Positions 23,662-32,776 of a DNA stretch of 64,000 bases are shown here, one piece after another. The stretch's first letter is position 1. Each line of letters opens with the position of its first letter. The DNA lies in the NCBI GenBank assembly GCA_002118135.1, contig BDIU01000264.1:248001-312000 (forward strand), given 5' to 3'. The position numbers and the translations under genes are program-made. This stretch comes from Trebouxia sp. TZW2008 (Eukaryota > Chlorophyta > Trebouxiophyceae > Trebouxiales > Trebouxiaceae). Below the pieces are notes generated by a model that worked only from the letters and a program-made list of their open reading frames with translations, did not search any database and had not been told where the DNA came from.

Positions 23662-26600
23662 TAAGCAAGCAAGCAAGCAAGCATGCAAGCAGCTAACCCA
23701 ATGCCAGAGACCTGACTTGCATCCATGCACAACATTGCCCGGCCTGCAGCACATTCATGCTGCAATGCCGCTCTTGATGCATGCATGCGACAAGCAACAT
23801 TTGCAAAATTGGCATTGGTCGTCAATCAGTTTCTCATGTCTCGATCGTACACCATGCATAAACATAGGGGTTGCAGATGAAGGTGCCCTTTCATATTTTG
23901 CCTCTCTTGCACATGCCCACAACGCAGATCAACAATGCTGTACGAGATAAGGCAAAACCATGCACATGCCAGACGCCGACCCCACAACCTCAGCCAGGTT
24001 GCCTTGCAATACTCAGCTGACAAATCAGACAAGTTTTGCAAAAGCTAGCAGATGACATTGATGAAGATCAATGGTGATAGGGCTGTGAGTGGCTGCAGAG
24101 GCTCAAAGAAGATACCACATGGTGACAATTCTGATCGTCATCACCTTAAACAAGCCGGCGTGGCAAGACAGGACTTGGCCACACATGACTAGCACTCACT
24201 CTTGACAGTAGGACACAGCAGTATTGTCATTTGAAGCTGTTTGAGGGCATGCCACACCATGACTAGCACTCATTCTAGAAAGTAGGACGCAATAGTATTG
24301 TCACCTGAAGCTGTTGAGGGGCATGCCACACGTGACCAGCGCTCATTCTAGAATGTAGGACATAACAGTATTGTCACCTGAAGCTGTTCAAGGGCATGCG
24401 TGCCATATCTCGCAAACTGTGGTACACCAGCACAAAATGCCAGATTGCAGACAGTCCCAGGATGACGCAGCGAGCAATGGCTGCCCCCTTGTTCAAGTGC
24501 GACCCTCGACACAGCTCCAGAGGCGTGAGACACTCACGAAGCTCCAGATTGGGCACATAGTTATGACCTGCAGCAAAATTATGATAATGATAATAATAAC
24601 AATAATAATAAGCACAGGGCCAATGGCAGTCATCCCAAGGTATAGGGCTTGCTGTATGTGATACGAGCGTGATCACAAGCAGGACAGAAACCCATAAGCT
24701 TGGCAGAGACATATGACAGCAGTCTGGGAGCCTCTGATGTACGCAGACACAGAGAAAAGTACATGGCACAAATCAGGCATGACAGTGACAGCAGGACTGA
24801 CTCAGCCCTGCCACACATTGGCACAAATTGATGATGCAGCAGCCGCATGCGTCTTCATGCATGCAATCAGCAAGAGTGCAGGGCTACCTTGGAGAGCCAC
24901 CACAAGCTGTATGAGAATGGTCGCCTCAATTGCAGCCCTGCACACCATGCCATAGTCACTTTATCAGCCCACAGACCAGCAAATCAGACCACAGACCAGA
25001 AAATCAGGCACTGAACAGGGACGTACATAGCTACAGCTGGAAATGTAGCATGCTTGTTGCCATAGTCAATGTTTTAGTCCCCAGACTCAGCAAATCAGCC
25101 CACAGACCAGCAAATAAACCCACAGACCAGCAAATCAGGCACCGAGCAGGAGCGCACATATCTACAGATGTGCATACATAGCATGCTTGTTCTGCATAAC
25201 CTCAACTTCAAAGCAGATGAGGTGTGCCAATGGCTTGGAGCGGGGCCTGAGCAGAAATTGAGTGGAGCACCAACTGTGTGCATGACAAGCTTGCATATGT
25301 TCAGCTTGAAGAGCCAAGAGTCATGTCAATGTCAAAAATTGCTCACCAAACAACTAGCTTTGGCAGGTGCACCGACCAAGGTGCATCCAGAACCAAAGCA
25401 GCCTTGGGTCTATTCCTCCTAAAGCCTGGGAAGACTGCACATCACCACAAAGCATGAGACAGACAAGTCTTGCCAAGATCGTTTTGCTGCTGACTGGAAA
25501 TGAATGTGAATGCATCAGCAATGTGACTGAACCCTTTTTGTGGCTGCTCTCTGTGCAGAGCTCACGTCAGGTTAGATGACAGTCGCGACAACTTATGCAG
25601 TACCAGGTAAAGTGGTGAAGTAGCAGTTATCGGGCATTTGCATGCTTGTTGTGAAGCAGCTAGTCAAACATGCAATATGCAGACCGTCATCTTGACATGT
25701 TGAGCAGATTGCAGCATACAGTGTGACAGACATACATCCTGGATTACGCGCATGTTGGCCCGGCACCGTTGCTGATACTGTTCAGCAAGACAGCACCAAA
25801 CAGAGCATGCAGGTTTGAAAGAAAAACGTGCTGTAGCTGCGTCCAGGCAGGCATTGATGCTACAGAACGATGGGGTTCCTTGAATGTGTGGCCTTCGGGC
25901 TGCCTCTTTAGACAGAGACTCCTGTTATGACGCCTGACGGCATAGACTTTTCTTTTTCTTTTTTCTCTTCTTTTTCTTTTCTTTCTGTGCCCTCACCTTG
26001 CATGAGGAGTGTCCTGCAAGGCTTCCCCTCAGCGTCTGTCCAGATACAGGTGCAATGCGTCATCAGCAGTTGACTCATGACAATCTGCACAGCAATCAAG
26101 GCTGCTGCTCATAGCTGAAGCTTAAAGCTGCGAAATGCTGCAGTTCACGCAAACAGGCGGATATGCAGGCATGCGAAGAAGGGCTGTCTTGTAATCTCAA
26201 GTGCTATGAGCTGTGCATCATCAAAGCATGCATCTACAGGTGGCAGCTCTTGACTAAGACAGGATCAATGACATCCATCCGGTGATTGCCTCACTGCATT
26301 AAGCCAATGCAATTTTGCAAACAGCATTATGAGGCGTAAAACACAGCTGAGGCTCACCGTATTCCAACATGTGAATTGTATAAACTGACTCCATTTGCAG
26401 AAGTTGCCTGCGCTGTTGCAGTGCCTTTTGGTTGCCACAGCGCTTGAGGCAACAAACATAACAACGGCAAGCTCCTGCAGCACAGTACTTGCAAAATTGA
26501 GCTAAGCAGACATGGGCATTGAGCGTCAGCTTGCGCGCTGGCATCTGCTTATCCGTAGCAATGTGCATCTGAAAGCATGGGACGCACCAATGCAAAGAGC

Positions 26601-27250
26601 TGAGTGAAAGTAATGGCTGCCAAGCGTCGGCGCTGCCTGGACCTGCACAGCATGAGGAGGGTGAAATCTGGCCAGCCGGCTGCTTCTCCTGTTTGCAATC
26701 AAAAGAATGCGGAACCGAAATGAAAACAGCAAGAAGGAAGTAGTGCCTGTGGCAGCTGCTGAGCAAAGCTTGCATACCATTGTTGATAGGATCTTGACAC
26801 CTTCAAGATGCGATAGGTGAAGCTGGCAAAAGCCAAGGTGGAGAGCACCGAGAAGATTGCTGACAAGCTTAGAGCTAGTCGCAAGTTGACACGCTCACGG
26901 CTGTGCAGGTAGAACGACCTCTGGAAGGCCAGAACAGCGAAAGCAATCCACACGATCGACAGGGCATAGCGAAAGCAGGTTTGTATGAGGACAAATCTCT
27001 GCAGTGTCCAAAAGTGAAGTCAACAGACTGCTTGACGCAACAGCCAGATCACCTGCTGTGGTCTCACCTTCAGGAGGTACTTGCTAAGACACTCGACCCT
27101 CAGCACAATGTTGGTGTCGACGTCTGTGCCACCTTCGCTCGGGTTGGTATAGGGCCCGCTACTGGGCGCGTCTTGCAGAGAAGTGTTGCCGCTGTTCTCG
27201 GACGGTGACTGCAAGTTCGACATTTGCAAGTCGGCGGACCCCTTTGACAT
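15459..27250 (-). CDS. Membrane-anchored class 3 lipase (diacylglycerol-lipase-like)
   Basis: Predicted 765-residue serine lipase, probably acting on glycerolipids at a membrane. Minus-strand exons: 27250-27068, 26998-26801, 26474-26358, 26084-25997, 25434-25377, 24937-24888, 24567-24378, 23414-23186, 22311-22144, 20503-20324, 19387-19198, 18465-18293, 17409-17277, 16368-16247 and 15677-15459. All phases agree. Hydrophobic spans at about residues 63-82, 97-120, 128-142, 155-172, 255-275 and 340-360 give a multi-pass N-terminus. The lipase domain (about 428-690) shows MISFRGT (oxyanion region), AVHSGF, TGHSLGGAMA (nucleophile S553), YTVGAPRPGN, DPVPKVG (likely D609) and AHMLASY (likely H679). 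TM segments before an alpha/beta-hydrolase domain recall animal DAG lipases; this is resemblance, not proof of substrate. The exons at 26474-26358 and 25434-25377 rest mainly on splice sites and phase. An acidic tail ends the protein. Confidence 0.88.
15838..15929. repeat. 14-bp minisatellite, about 6.5 perfect units
   Basis: The unit GGTGCAGGGCACAG is repeated without visible mismatch in the last lipase intron. The lack of decay suggests recent expansion. Confidence 0.95.
16440..16675 (-). repeat. Three partial copies of the start of lipase exon 16368-16247
   Basis: The acceptor and first bases of the exon encoding KQIINSL recur upstream at about 16450-16495, 16570-16610 and 16630-16670. 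On the plus strand they read like TTGATGATCTGCTTGACTGC with substitutions. A short copy of the donor edge also lies near 16178-16200, on the other side of the exon. Confidence 0.8.
17915..18240 (-). repeat. Four partial copies of the end of the GHSLGG exon
   Basis: The 3' edge of exon 18465-18293 (encoding DAKVPDTWHVINPK plus the donor) recurs downstream of the exon at about 18180-18228, 18095-18142, 18028-18062 and 17920-17980. The copies carry changes and do not contain the catalytic serine. Confidence 0.85.
19485..19800 (-). repeat. Three partial copies of the start of lipase exon 19387-19198
   Basis: The acceptor plus the sequence encoding AWLVPHVPEDTA recurs upstream at about 19490-19545, 19625-19675 and 19745-19800. 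Decay increases with distance from the real exon. All lie in the intron before the exon. Confidence 0.87.
20540..21295 (-). repeat. Five extra copies of the lipase exon preceding the FRGT motif
   Basis: Upstream of the real exon (20503-20324) lie five copies beginning with an AG acceptor and TLKTTTASEDKA-like coding sequence. They start at 20648, 20816, 20984, 21152 and 21289. Spacing is 145, 168, 168, 168 and 137 bp. The copies include the LERIELMRDPV segment but stop before the part encoding MISFRGT. An uninterrupted minus-strand frame of about 240 codons crosses most of the array, because 168 is a multiple of 3. Confidence 0.93.
22745..23115 (-). repeat. Three partial copies of the end of lipase exon 23414-23186
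   Basis: The sequence encoding LLQPMSQSTGDNVTMQ plus the donor recurs downstream of the exon at about 23060-23112, 22930-22985 and 22755-22805. Each contains a GATGACATCACCATG-like core, and most end in CAG followed by GT. Confidence 0.82.
23453..23690. repeat. Tetranucleotide GCAA microsatellite with GCCA variants
   Basis: About 235 bp of GCAA units interspersed with GCCA units, immediately upstream (minus sense) of lipase exon 23414-23186. The long open frames it produces, rich in Lys-Gln-Ala-Ser on one strand and Leu-Ala-Cys on the other, are repeat artefacts. Confidence 0.95.
24165..24345 (-). repeat. Two to three partial copies of the end of lipase exon 24567-24378
   Basis: The exon end encoding MPLNSF with its GTGACAATACT donor flank recurs at about 24298-24345 and 24225-24262, with a weaker trace near 24175-24215. 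One copy keeps an intact CAG-GTGACA donor. Confidence 0.82.
24958..25148. repeat. Short tandem repeat around CAGACCAGCAAATCAG
   Basis: Seven related 16-23 bp units (CCCACAGACCAGCAAATCAG and variants) in two clusters, 24962-25015 and 25080-25145, each followed by a GAGCAGG/GAACAGG and ACGTACATA-like flank. They lie in the lipase intron between exons 25434-25377 and 24937-24888. Confidence 0.8.
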
Positions 27251-27655
27251 GCTTCACTCCGCACGCATCGTGACCAGCAATAGGCGCAAGGGGTCGTCGA
27301 CTCTTGCGTTGAACACCTTGCGCACTGCGCCAGATGTTCTCGACTATCTCCTAGCTTTGGCTGATGTAAGCTTAGTCACAATTAGTATCGGCATCAGTCA
27401 CGGGTACTCGCTTAGTCATACGACCGACGTAACCAGCCTTGTCTCCAGCCTCGCCTCGCTAACCCACCTCGTTGACGCGATCCCATTCCGTTCGTCGCCA
27501 CAAGGCCTATGCGGACTTGAAACTTGTGCAGAAAAAACTTGCGGACAGCTACCGACGTGCGTAGCAGATCAAAGTCTTGCACTTGACTCCTGCTCGACAC
27601 CTATCAGGCTGTCTTTTGCCCCTGTGTCTGCTCTGATCAGCGCTGCTTGTGTCGC
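27251..27655. promoter_or_regulatory. Divergent CpG-rich promoter region between the lipase and PAO-family genes
   Basis: About 405 bp separate the two start codons, which point away from each other. The stretch and both first exons are rich in CpG, unlike the introns. It must contain both 5' UTRs and transcription starts. No specific element was recognised. Confidence 0.6.
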
Positions 27656-30600
27656 ATGAAACTTTGCAGCACACGCTTGCAAAATCAGGCTGGTGTATCT
27701 TCCATCCAAGTACGTCCTGCCGTTTTCGCGGGTCGTGACGTACACAGCTCTTGCGTCCCGCAGTCGCACCTTCGACTGCCTGCCAAGCGTCGATTGGCCT
27801 GCAATGTCGCACGTGCAACGGCAGCGCCTGCAACAGACATCAAGCAAAGCAATGGTGAGCCTACAGAGCGTCCACCACGTCAGTTGCAGTTTTGAGTGCT
27901 ACAGTAACTTGCACTCTCAACCAGACCTGCTTCAGGTGCTGCAGTTAACCCCGCACAGCATCAGCTCAGCAAAAGTGAAGCAAAGGATGCCTTTGTCTGG
28001 ACCAAGCATTGGTACCCCCTCATGCTAGAGAGAGACCTGGATCCTGACAATCCCACACCACACACTTTGCTGAACATCCAGATGGTTGTCTGGAAGGATG
28101 GTGAGGGCAAATGGGGTGCAGCAGAAGACAGATGTCCTCACAGGTACTGTTAACGTTTCTGCTTTGCCAGAATCTGCATGCACTTTGTCTGTGCCAAGCA
28201 GCATTCCATGCTCCCTGTGGAGTTGCTATACTCCAACAGCTGTTCTAGCTGATTGGGCTGTTGTGCAGCGGTCCGAAAGCCTGCTGAGCCTGTTGCACAT
28301 GCGCATGGTCTCACTCATCATGCTCAGACTGGTGTTCGCCTGCAGGCTTGCTCCACTGTCAGAAGGTAGACTACTTGATGGCAATTTGGCTTGCAACTAC
28401 CATGGCTGGGAATTTGACAGGAAGGGTGCTTGTTTAAACAACCCACAGGTTAGATGCTTTGGTTGCACATCTGATGTATGTGTTGCCTGTGAACATGTCG
28501 GCACATGTCCTGCCAGCATCACACCTTTGATGCATTGATGCTTTGGAGGCTTGCTGCACAAAGCCGTGCTGCATGAGAGGCCTGGCTGTGCAATCCAGCA
28601 CTGCGTTTGTGCGCAGGCGTGTTGGCATGATGCCTACATGCACTTGACATTCACCTGCTGAGCCTCAGTCCCTTTCTGCCTTGCCACCTGCCGTTTTCAG
28701 TTGTCAGATGCTCCACAGCTCTTAGCAGGCTCAGCAATGCGTAAAACCTCATTGCATGCAGTCTGGCAAGCGTGCTGATGACCCCATCTGCAAGACCTCA
28801 AAGGCCAAAGCAAGGGCTTTCCCCGCTCAAGTGGCCCAGGGTTTCCTGTGGATTTGGCCTGAGTCTGGGCCCCATGCTTGGCTAGAGTCTGCCATGCAAG
28901 GTCCTGTTCTCATCCCTGAAGCAGATGACCCCAGCTGGACTGGACACGACCTGTGAGTCAAGCGCTGCCTGCAGATGGGGTCACTTGCTTGTGTGTTATG
29001 TGTCCTAGCATGTCGTCTTACCATGGTCATGCCCTGTGGATCTGGCCTGAGTTTGGCCTCCATGCATGGCTGGAGTCTGCTGCGCATGGCCATGTCCTCG
29101 TTTTTAAGCAGATGATTCCAGCTGGACTGGGCATGACCTATGAGTCAAGTCCTGGGTTGACCTGTTATGGTTTGTTGTGCACCATTACTGCTGATCAGTT
29201 GATTGACCCTGTTGCTAGTACTACTGATATGACTTCTTTTCATGATCAACACCATCAGCGTTGGTAAATGTGTTGTTACTAGTATTGTTGTGCATGGTAC
29301 AGGGTTCCCACATTCTCAACCTGGCGAGCCAACTGGGACTTGTGGCTTGAGAACACCATGGACCCCTCCCATGTCAACTGGCTGCATGATGGTGCAGCTG
29401 GCAAATGGGAAAACTCGCACCCCATGCAAATGCACTTAGTTGACAATGCCATAGATGCTCACAAGGTTGGCTGCCAACACAAGTCATTGTTCTTCAGTAC
29501 ATTCGCTATCAACATGCAATTTGGTGTTTGCATTGACAAAAAGCCTTTCCTTAAATTCTAGTGTGCTTGCTTTGTCCTGACTGCAATGTGCATGCTCACC
29601 TAGTGGGAATGTGGCGGTGTCAGGTCTATCGGCTGAAGGACTTGCTGCAATCGGCAGACGAGTATGCTGTGCAGTTGCTGTCGTCTGCATGCAGCTGGGG
29701 ATTGTAATGCAGATTACGTCTGTCAGGTGGCCGCTTACGACGACATACCTTGTGGAAGTGTATGCTGACCATTTCATGGTGTTGTGTAGGGCTTTGTTGT
29801 GGAGCATGGTGGATACAGCAAGCAGCAGATCGAGTCAGGTCTGAAGGTGACCAGACAATTCTTGCCACCCTGTACCAACAGGTGGGTTTTCCCGTTACCC
29901 ATCCCCCGTTTCCACATGGGCCCGACCCTCTTGACAGTCTTGGCTGTGTATACCTGTTGCCTGTGCCTTGCCTACCTGACTCACGTGACATGGAGTCATG
30001 CTGGTAAGTGACTTTAATTCTCGTGTTTGAAAGCAATCTGTCAGAAGGTAGCTTGTGATGATTGACCTCAGTTTGGTGAACGTGCATGCTGCTTAGCACA
30101 AAGGGGAGGAGCTTGATCAGGACTCACTTGTTACATGTCTTGTTGCAGATTTGTGTATGAGTATGCAAACGGTCGGTTCGACATCTTTGCAATCTACTTC
30201 ACACCCATATCGCCTGGTGTCACACGATCCTTCTTCAAGTTTGTGTCCAAGGGCGCTCCCAAGGGCTTTGGCCTCATGTCCAAAGTGCCCCAGTGGCTGT
30301 TTCACAATCTCAGTGGCGTGATGAGTGATCAAGACAGTGTCATGATCCATACTCAGGTACAGAGTCTCTTCAGCCAGCCAATAGTCGCCTGCCTGCTTTG
30401 TATACTGTCATGATTGATGCACAGGTACAGCATCTTGAATCAGCAGCTGCTTGCCTGCTTTGTGCGCCTGCTTGTTGCCTCAGCTGGAGTCAGAGGTCTG
30501 AGATCCAGCTGAAGCAGAAGAATGCAGCTGTTCAAATTCTAGCATGCATGCGCTGCTTGCATCTTGAGCACCTTTCAGACCCAATGGTCTGTACTCTTCT

Positions 30601-31977
30601 TCTGATGCATTGTCTCAGAGACAAGCAACATCTTCATGGGAACAGGAGGCCTTGCAGACTTGCTGTTAAGATGTCACAAGTACCTCAGGTATCTCAGCTG
30701 GAACAAGAATGTCTGAAATTGCACTTGGTGTTACAGGACTATGCTTTGAGGGAGGACCCCAAGCACTGGAAGGGCTACTACCTGCCGAGTCAAGCTGACA
30801 GGTATTTACTGCTCTGCGCTCGGTGCATAATGGCCGTGACAAAGATATTGCAGACTGTTGTGCCTGTATTGTTTTGCCAGCTCTTGATCTGTAGAGACAT
30901 CACTTTTCCACCCCTGCCAATGGTGTGATTATGGCAGCTCATCCAGAGCGGTTGCAGCCTATTGGGATGTTTGCTTCACAAGCATGGTGACCTCCTGTTG
31001 TCAACGTGCTTTGTCCTGTCTTCTCAAGATATCATGCTCCGACCCTCATCACCAATAGCGTTCCTAGGACTGCTTGTTGTTGCAGAGCGGTGGCAGCCTT
31101 CAGGGTCTGGCTGCATGAGAGGGCTGGGGGTGATGTGGGGTGGGCCCATGGGGCTAGCTCTGCTGACCTGCCCCCAAAGCTGTCCAGGCAGCAGCTGATC
31201 AGTCGGTGGGACAGGCACACCAAGGACTGCGCCTCCTGCAAAGCTGTAAGTCACTCCTTGCCCCCACTGCCAATTGCAAACACAGGCTTGCAGATGGTGA
31301 TATCAGCATCAATCGCAAGCATGAGGATTGCGCATGCTTGTACTTTATGAAGATTTGTACGTGCTGAAGCATGGGATGCAGCCCACAATGTTGGCAGCAG
31401 CAAGTGAAGCTCTGGCTGTTTCTGCTATGCAGCTGTGTGACCTACCTTGCTCAGCCCTGCTTACAGGCAATGCTGGCTATGCATGCACACCATCTGCCTG
31501 CTATGCGTGCACTGTTGCAGCACACTTTTGTGCTGTTCATGCTGAGGCTGGCAAGCATCAGTGAGTGTACCCACTGTGGTAACTGACTGGACAAGCAGCC
31601 TGGAGTTGCAGATGAACAGATCAATCATCCTCGTGCAGTTGCATGATGCCTTGCACTTTGCACAGCAGGCTTCATATTTTGTACTTGATGTTGCAATGCA
31701 GGCAATGGCCAACATAAACAAGCTCAGGAATGGCTTGACAGTGACATCTGCAGCCTTGCTATTGCTCGCACTGTTCCAGACTGCTCAGTACAGATCAGCA
31801 ATTACAGACAGCACATTGGTTGAGCTGGGCCTGGGGGCAACATTGCTGTTGATACGAGAAGGGTTGCGAAAGTTTAACCAGAACTATATTACTGGGTCAG
31901 GCAATGTCTACAACATCAGGAAAAAGGCTATCAAGAAGGTTGATGCCAATGCATCCGGGAATCCTGGTGTTATGTGA
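27656..31977 (+). CDS. Rieske oxygenase of the pheophorbide a oxygenase / PTC52 family, plastid
   Basis: Predicted 554-residue Rieske-type mononuclear iron oxygenase; relatives open the pheophorbide macrocycle in chlorophyll breakdown (PAO) or belong to the PTC52 branch. Exons: 27656-27854, 27936-28143, 28346-28448, 28762-28952, 29303-29465, 29790-29881, 30149-30356, 30737-30801, 31086-31245 and 31702-31977, all in phase. Residues 1 to about 66 resemble a plastid transit peptide (Arg, Ser, Ala and Val rich, few acids). The Rieske motif is DRCPHRLAPLSEG (C133, H135) then LACNYHGWEFD (C152, H155). The iron site is ENTMDPSHVNWLHDG (D254, H257, H262). Near the C-terminus are FRVWLHERAGG, a DCASC motif (C458, C461) typical of this branch, and two hydrophobic segments (about 475-489 and 501-515), probably for inner-envelope or thylakoid anchoring. 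I cannot separate PAO from PTC52 by eye. Confidence 0.92.
28990..29135 (+). repeat. Partial copy of PAO-family exon 28762-28952
   Basis: After the exon, the intron repeats its 3' half: LWIWPE..PHAWLES at 29035-29085, then a decayed donor edge near 29110-29138. The copy has frame-breaking changes and a TGAGTC remnant of the donor. Confidence 0.87.
30398..30435 (+). repeat. Short copy of the donor edge of exon 30149-30356
   Basis: The exon end TCATGATCCATACTCAG plus GTACAG is echoed as TCATGATTGATGCACAG plus GTACAG about 70 bp downstream, giving a second plausible donor after position 30424. Confidence 0.7.
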
Positions 31978-32776
31978 TGGCTTGGCATCCTTGCATGAGC
32001 TGATCATCTGACATCAGGTTCAATGTGTTGCTTTGCTGTGTCTGCTTGAGTCGAGCAACTGCGATTTTGCACATTCAAGTGTACTTGGATGATTTTGTTG
32101 TGCTGGAATTCCAAATCGAACTTCCGTTTGATTTGTTTCATTCATTCCGTTTGATTTGTTTCATTCATTTCATTTGAAGTCATGAAACATTGCAATGCAC
32201 AAGGTTTGTGTCATATTTACTTTTGGATTTAAGGTGCTAAGCAATGGCCGGAGTTTACCGAGTCAGACTTAGAGAGAGACAGCTGTTCAAAATTGTTTTA
32301 GTTGTCACAGCTGCAAATGGCTGCATCCTAGTTGACACTGTAGACATCAGGTGCGTGAAAAGTTAAAGCTTGTTCTGCACTATCGCTCAATGACATCATC
32401 ATGCATGCTTTTGAACGCTGACGCGCTTGTCTACCAATGAAGAAGAAGCTTGGTAAGGTATTACGCCATTCTCCTCAAAACCCGGCTGGAAATTTCACGT
32501 CCCCGGCTACGTCCCCAAAACTCAGGTACAACAGCTCGCTTCAGTTTTGATTTGACTCTAGAGTTTTGCCCGATCGACGTGTGTGCCGAGTCAAGACAGC
32601 TTGCACATGTTTTTGTGCCGGAAGCGCTCTTGACAGGCATCGCAGTCGTTGGTCGTACTTGCACTAGTGGTTGAACGGTGTTCAACCAGCTCCTGAGTGA
32701 TCAGGTTGAGGTGTGCCAAGCTGTCACAGCTAAGGCAGCGTGCTGACCTCGCTTTTCACAAGCTTTGTCGCTTGCA
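31978..32776. other. Intergenic region with a CpG-rich segment before the coiled-coil gene
   Basis: The first part is AT-leaning 3' flank of the PAO-family gene, with a short direct repeat of TTCCGTTTGATTTGTTTCATTC near 32125-32168. From about 32430 to 32680 CpG becomes frequent, as at the other gene starts here, so this part is the likely promoter and 5' UTR of the next gene. No gene is supported inside it. Confidence 0.5.

Noticed and set aside
23150..23950. Long open frames on both strands rich in Lys-Gln-Ala-Ser or Leu-Leu-Ala-Cys
   Set aside because: They arise from the GCAA/GCCA microsatellite, which has no stops in several frames. Only the part 23414-23186 on the minus strand is a real exon.
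25700..25790. Candidate 42-bp lipase exon encoding YQQRCRANMRVIQD (minus strand)
   Set aside because: It has a fair acceptor and a GTATGT donor, but the incoming phase from exon 26084-25997 puts it in another frame. Exon 25434-25377 alone satisfies the phases.
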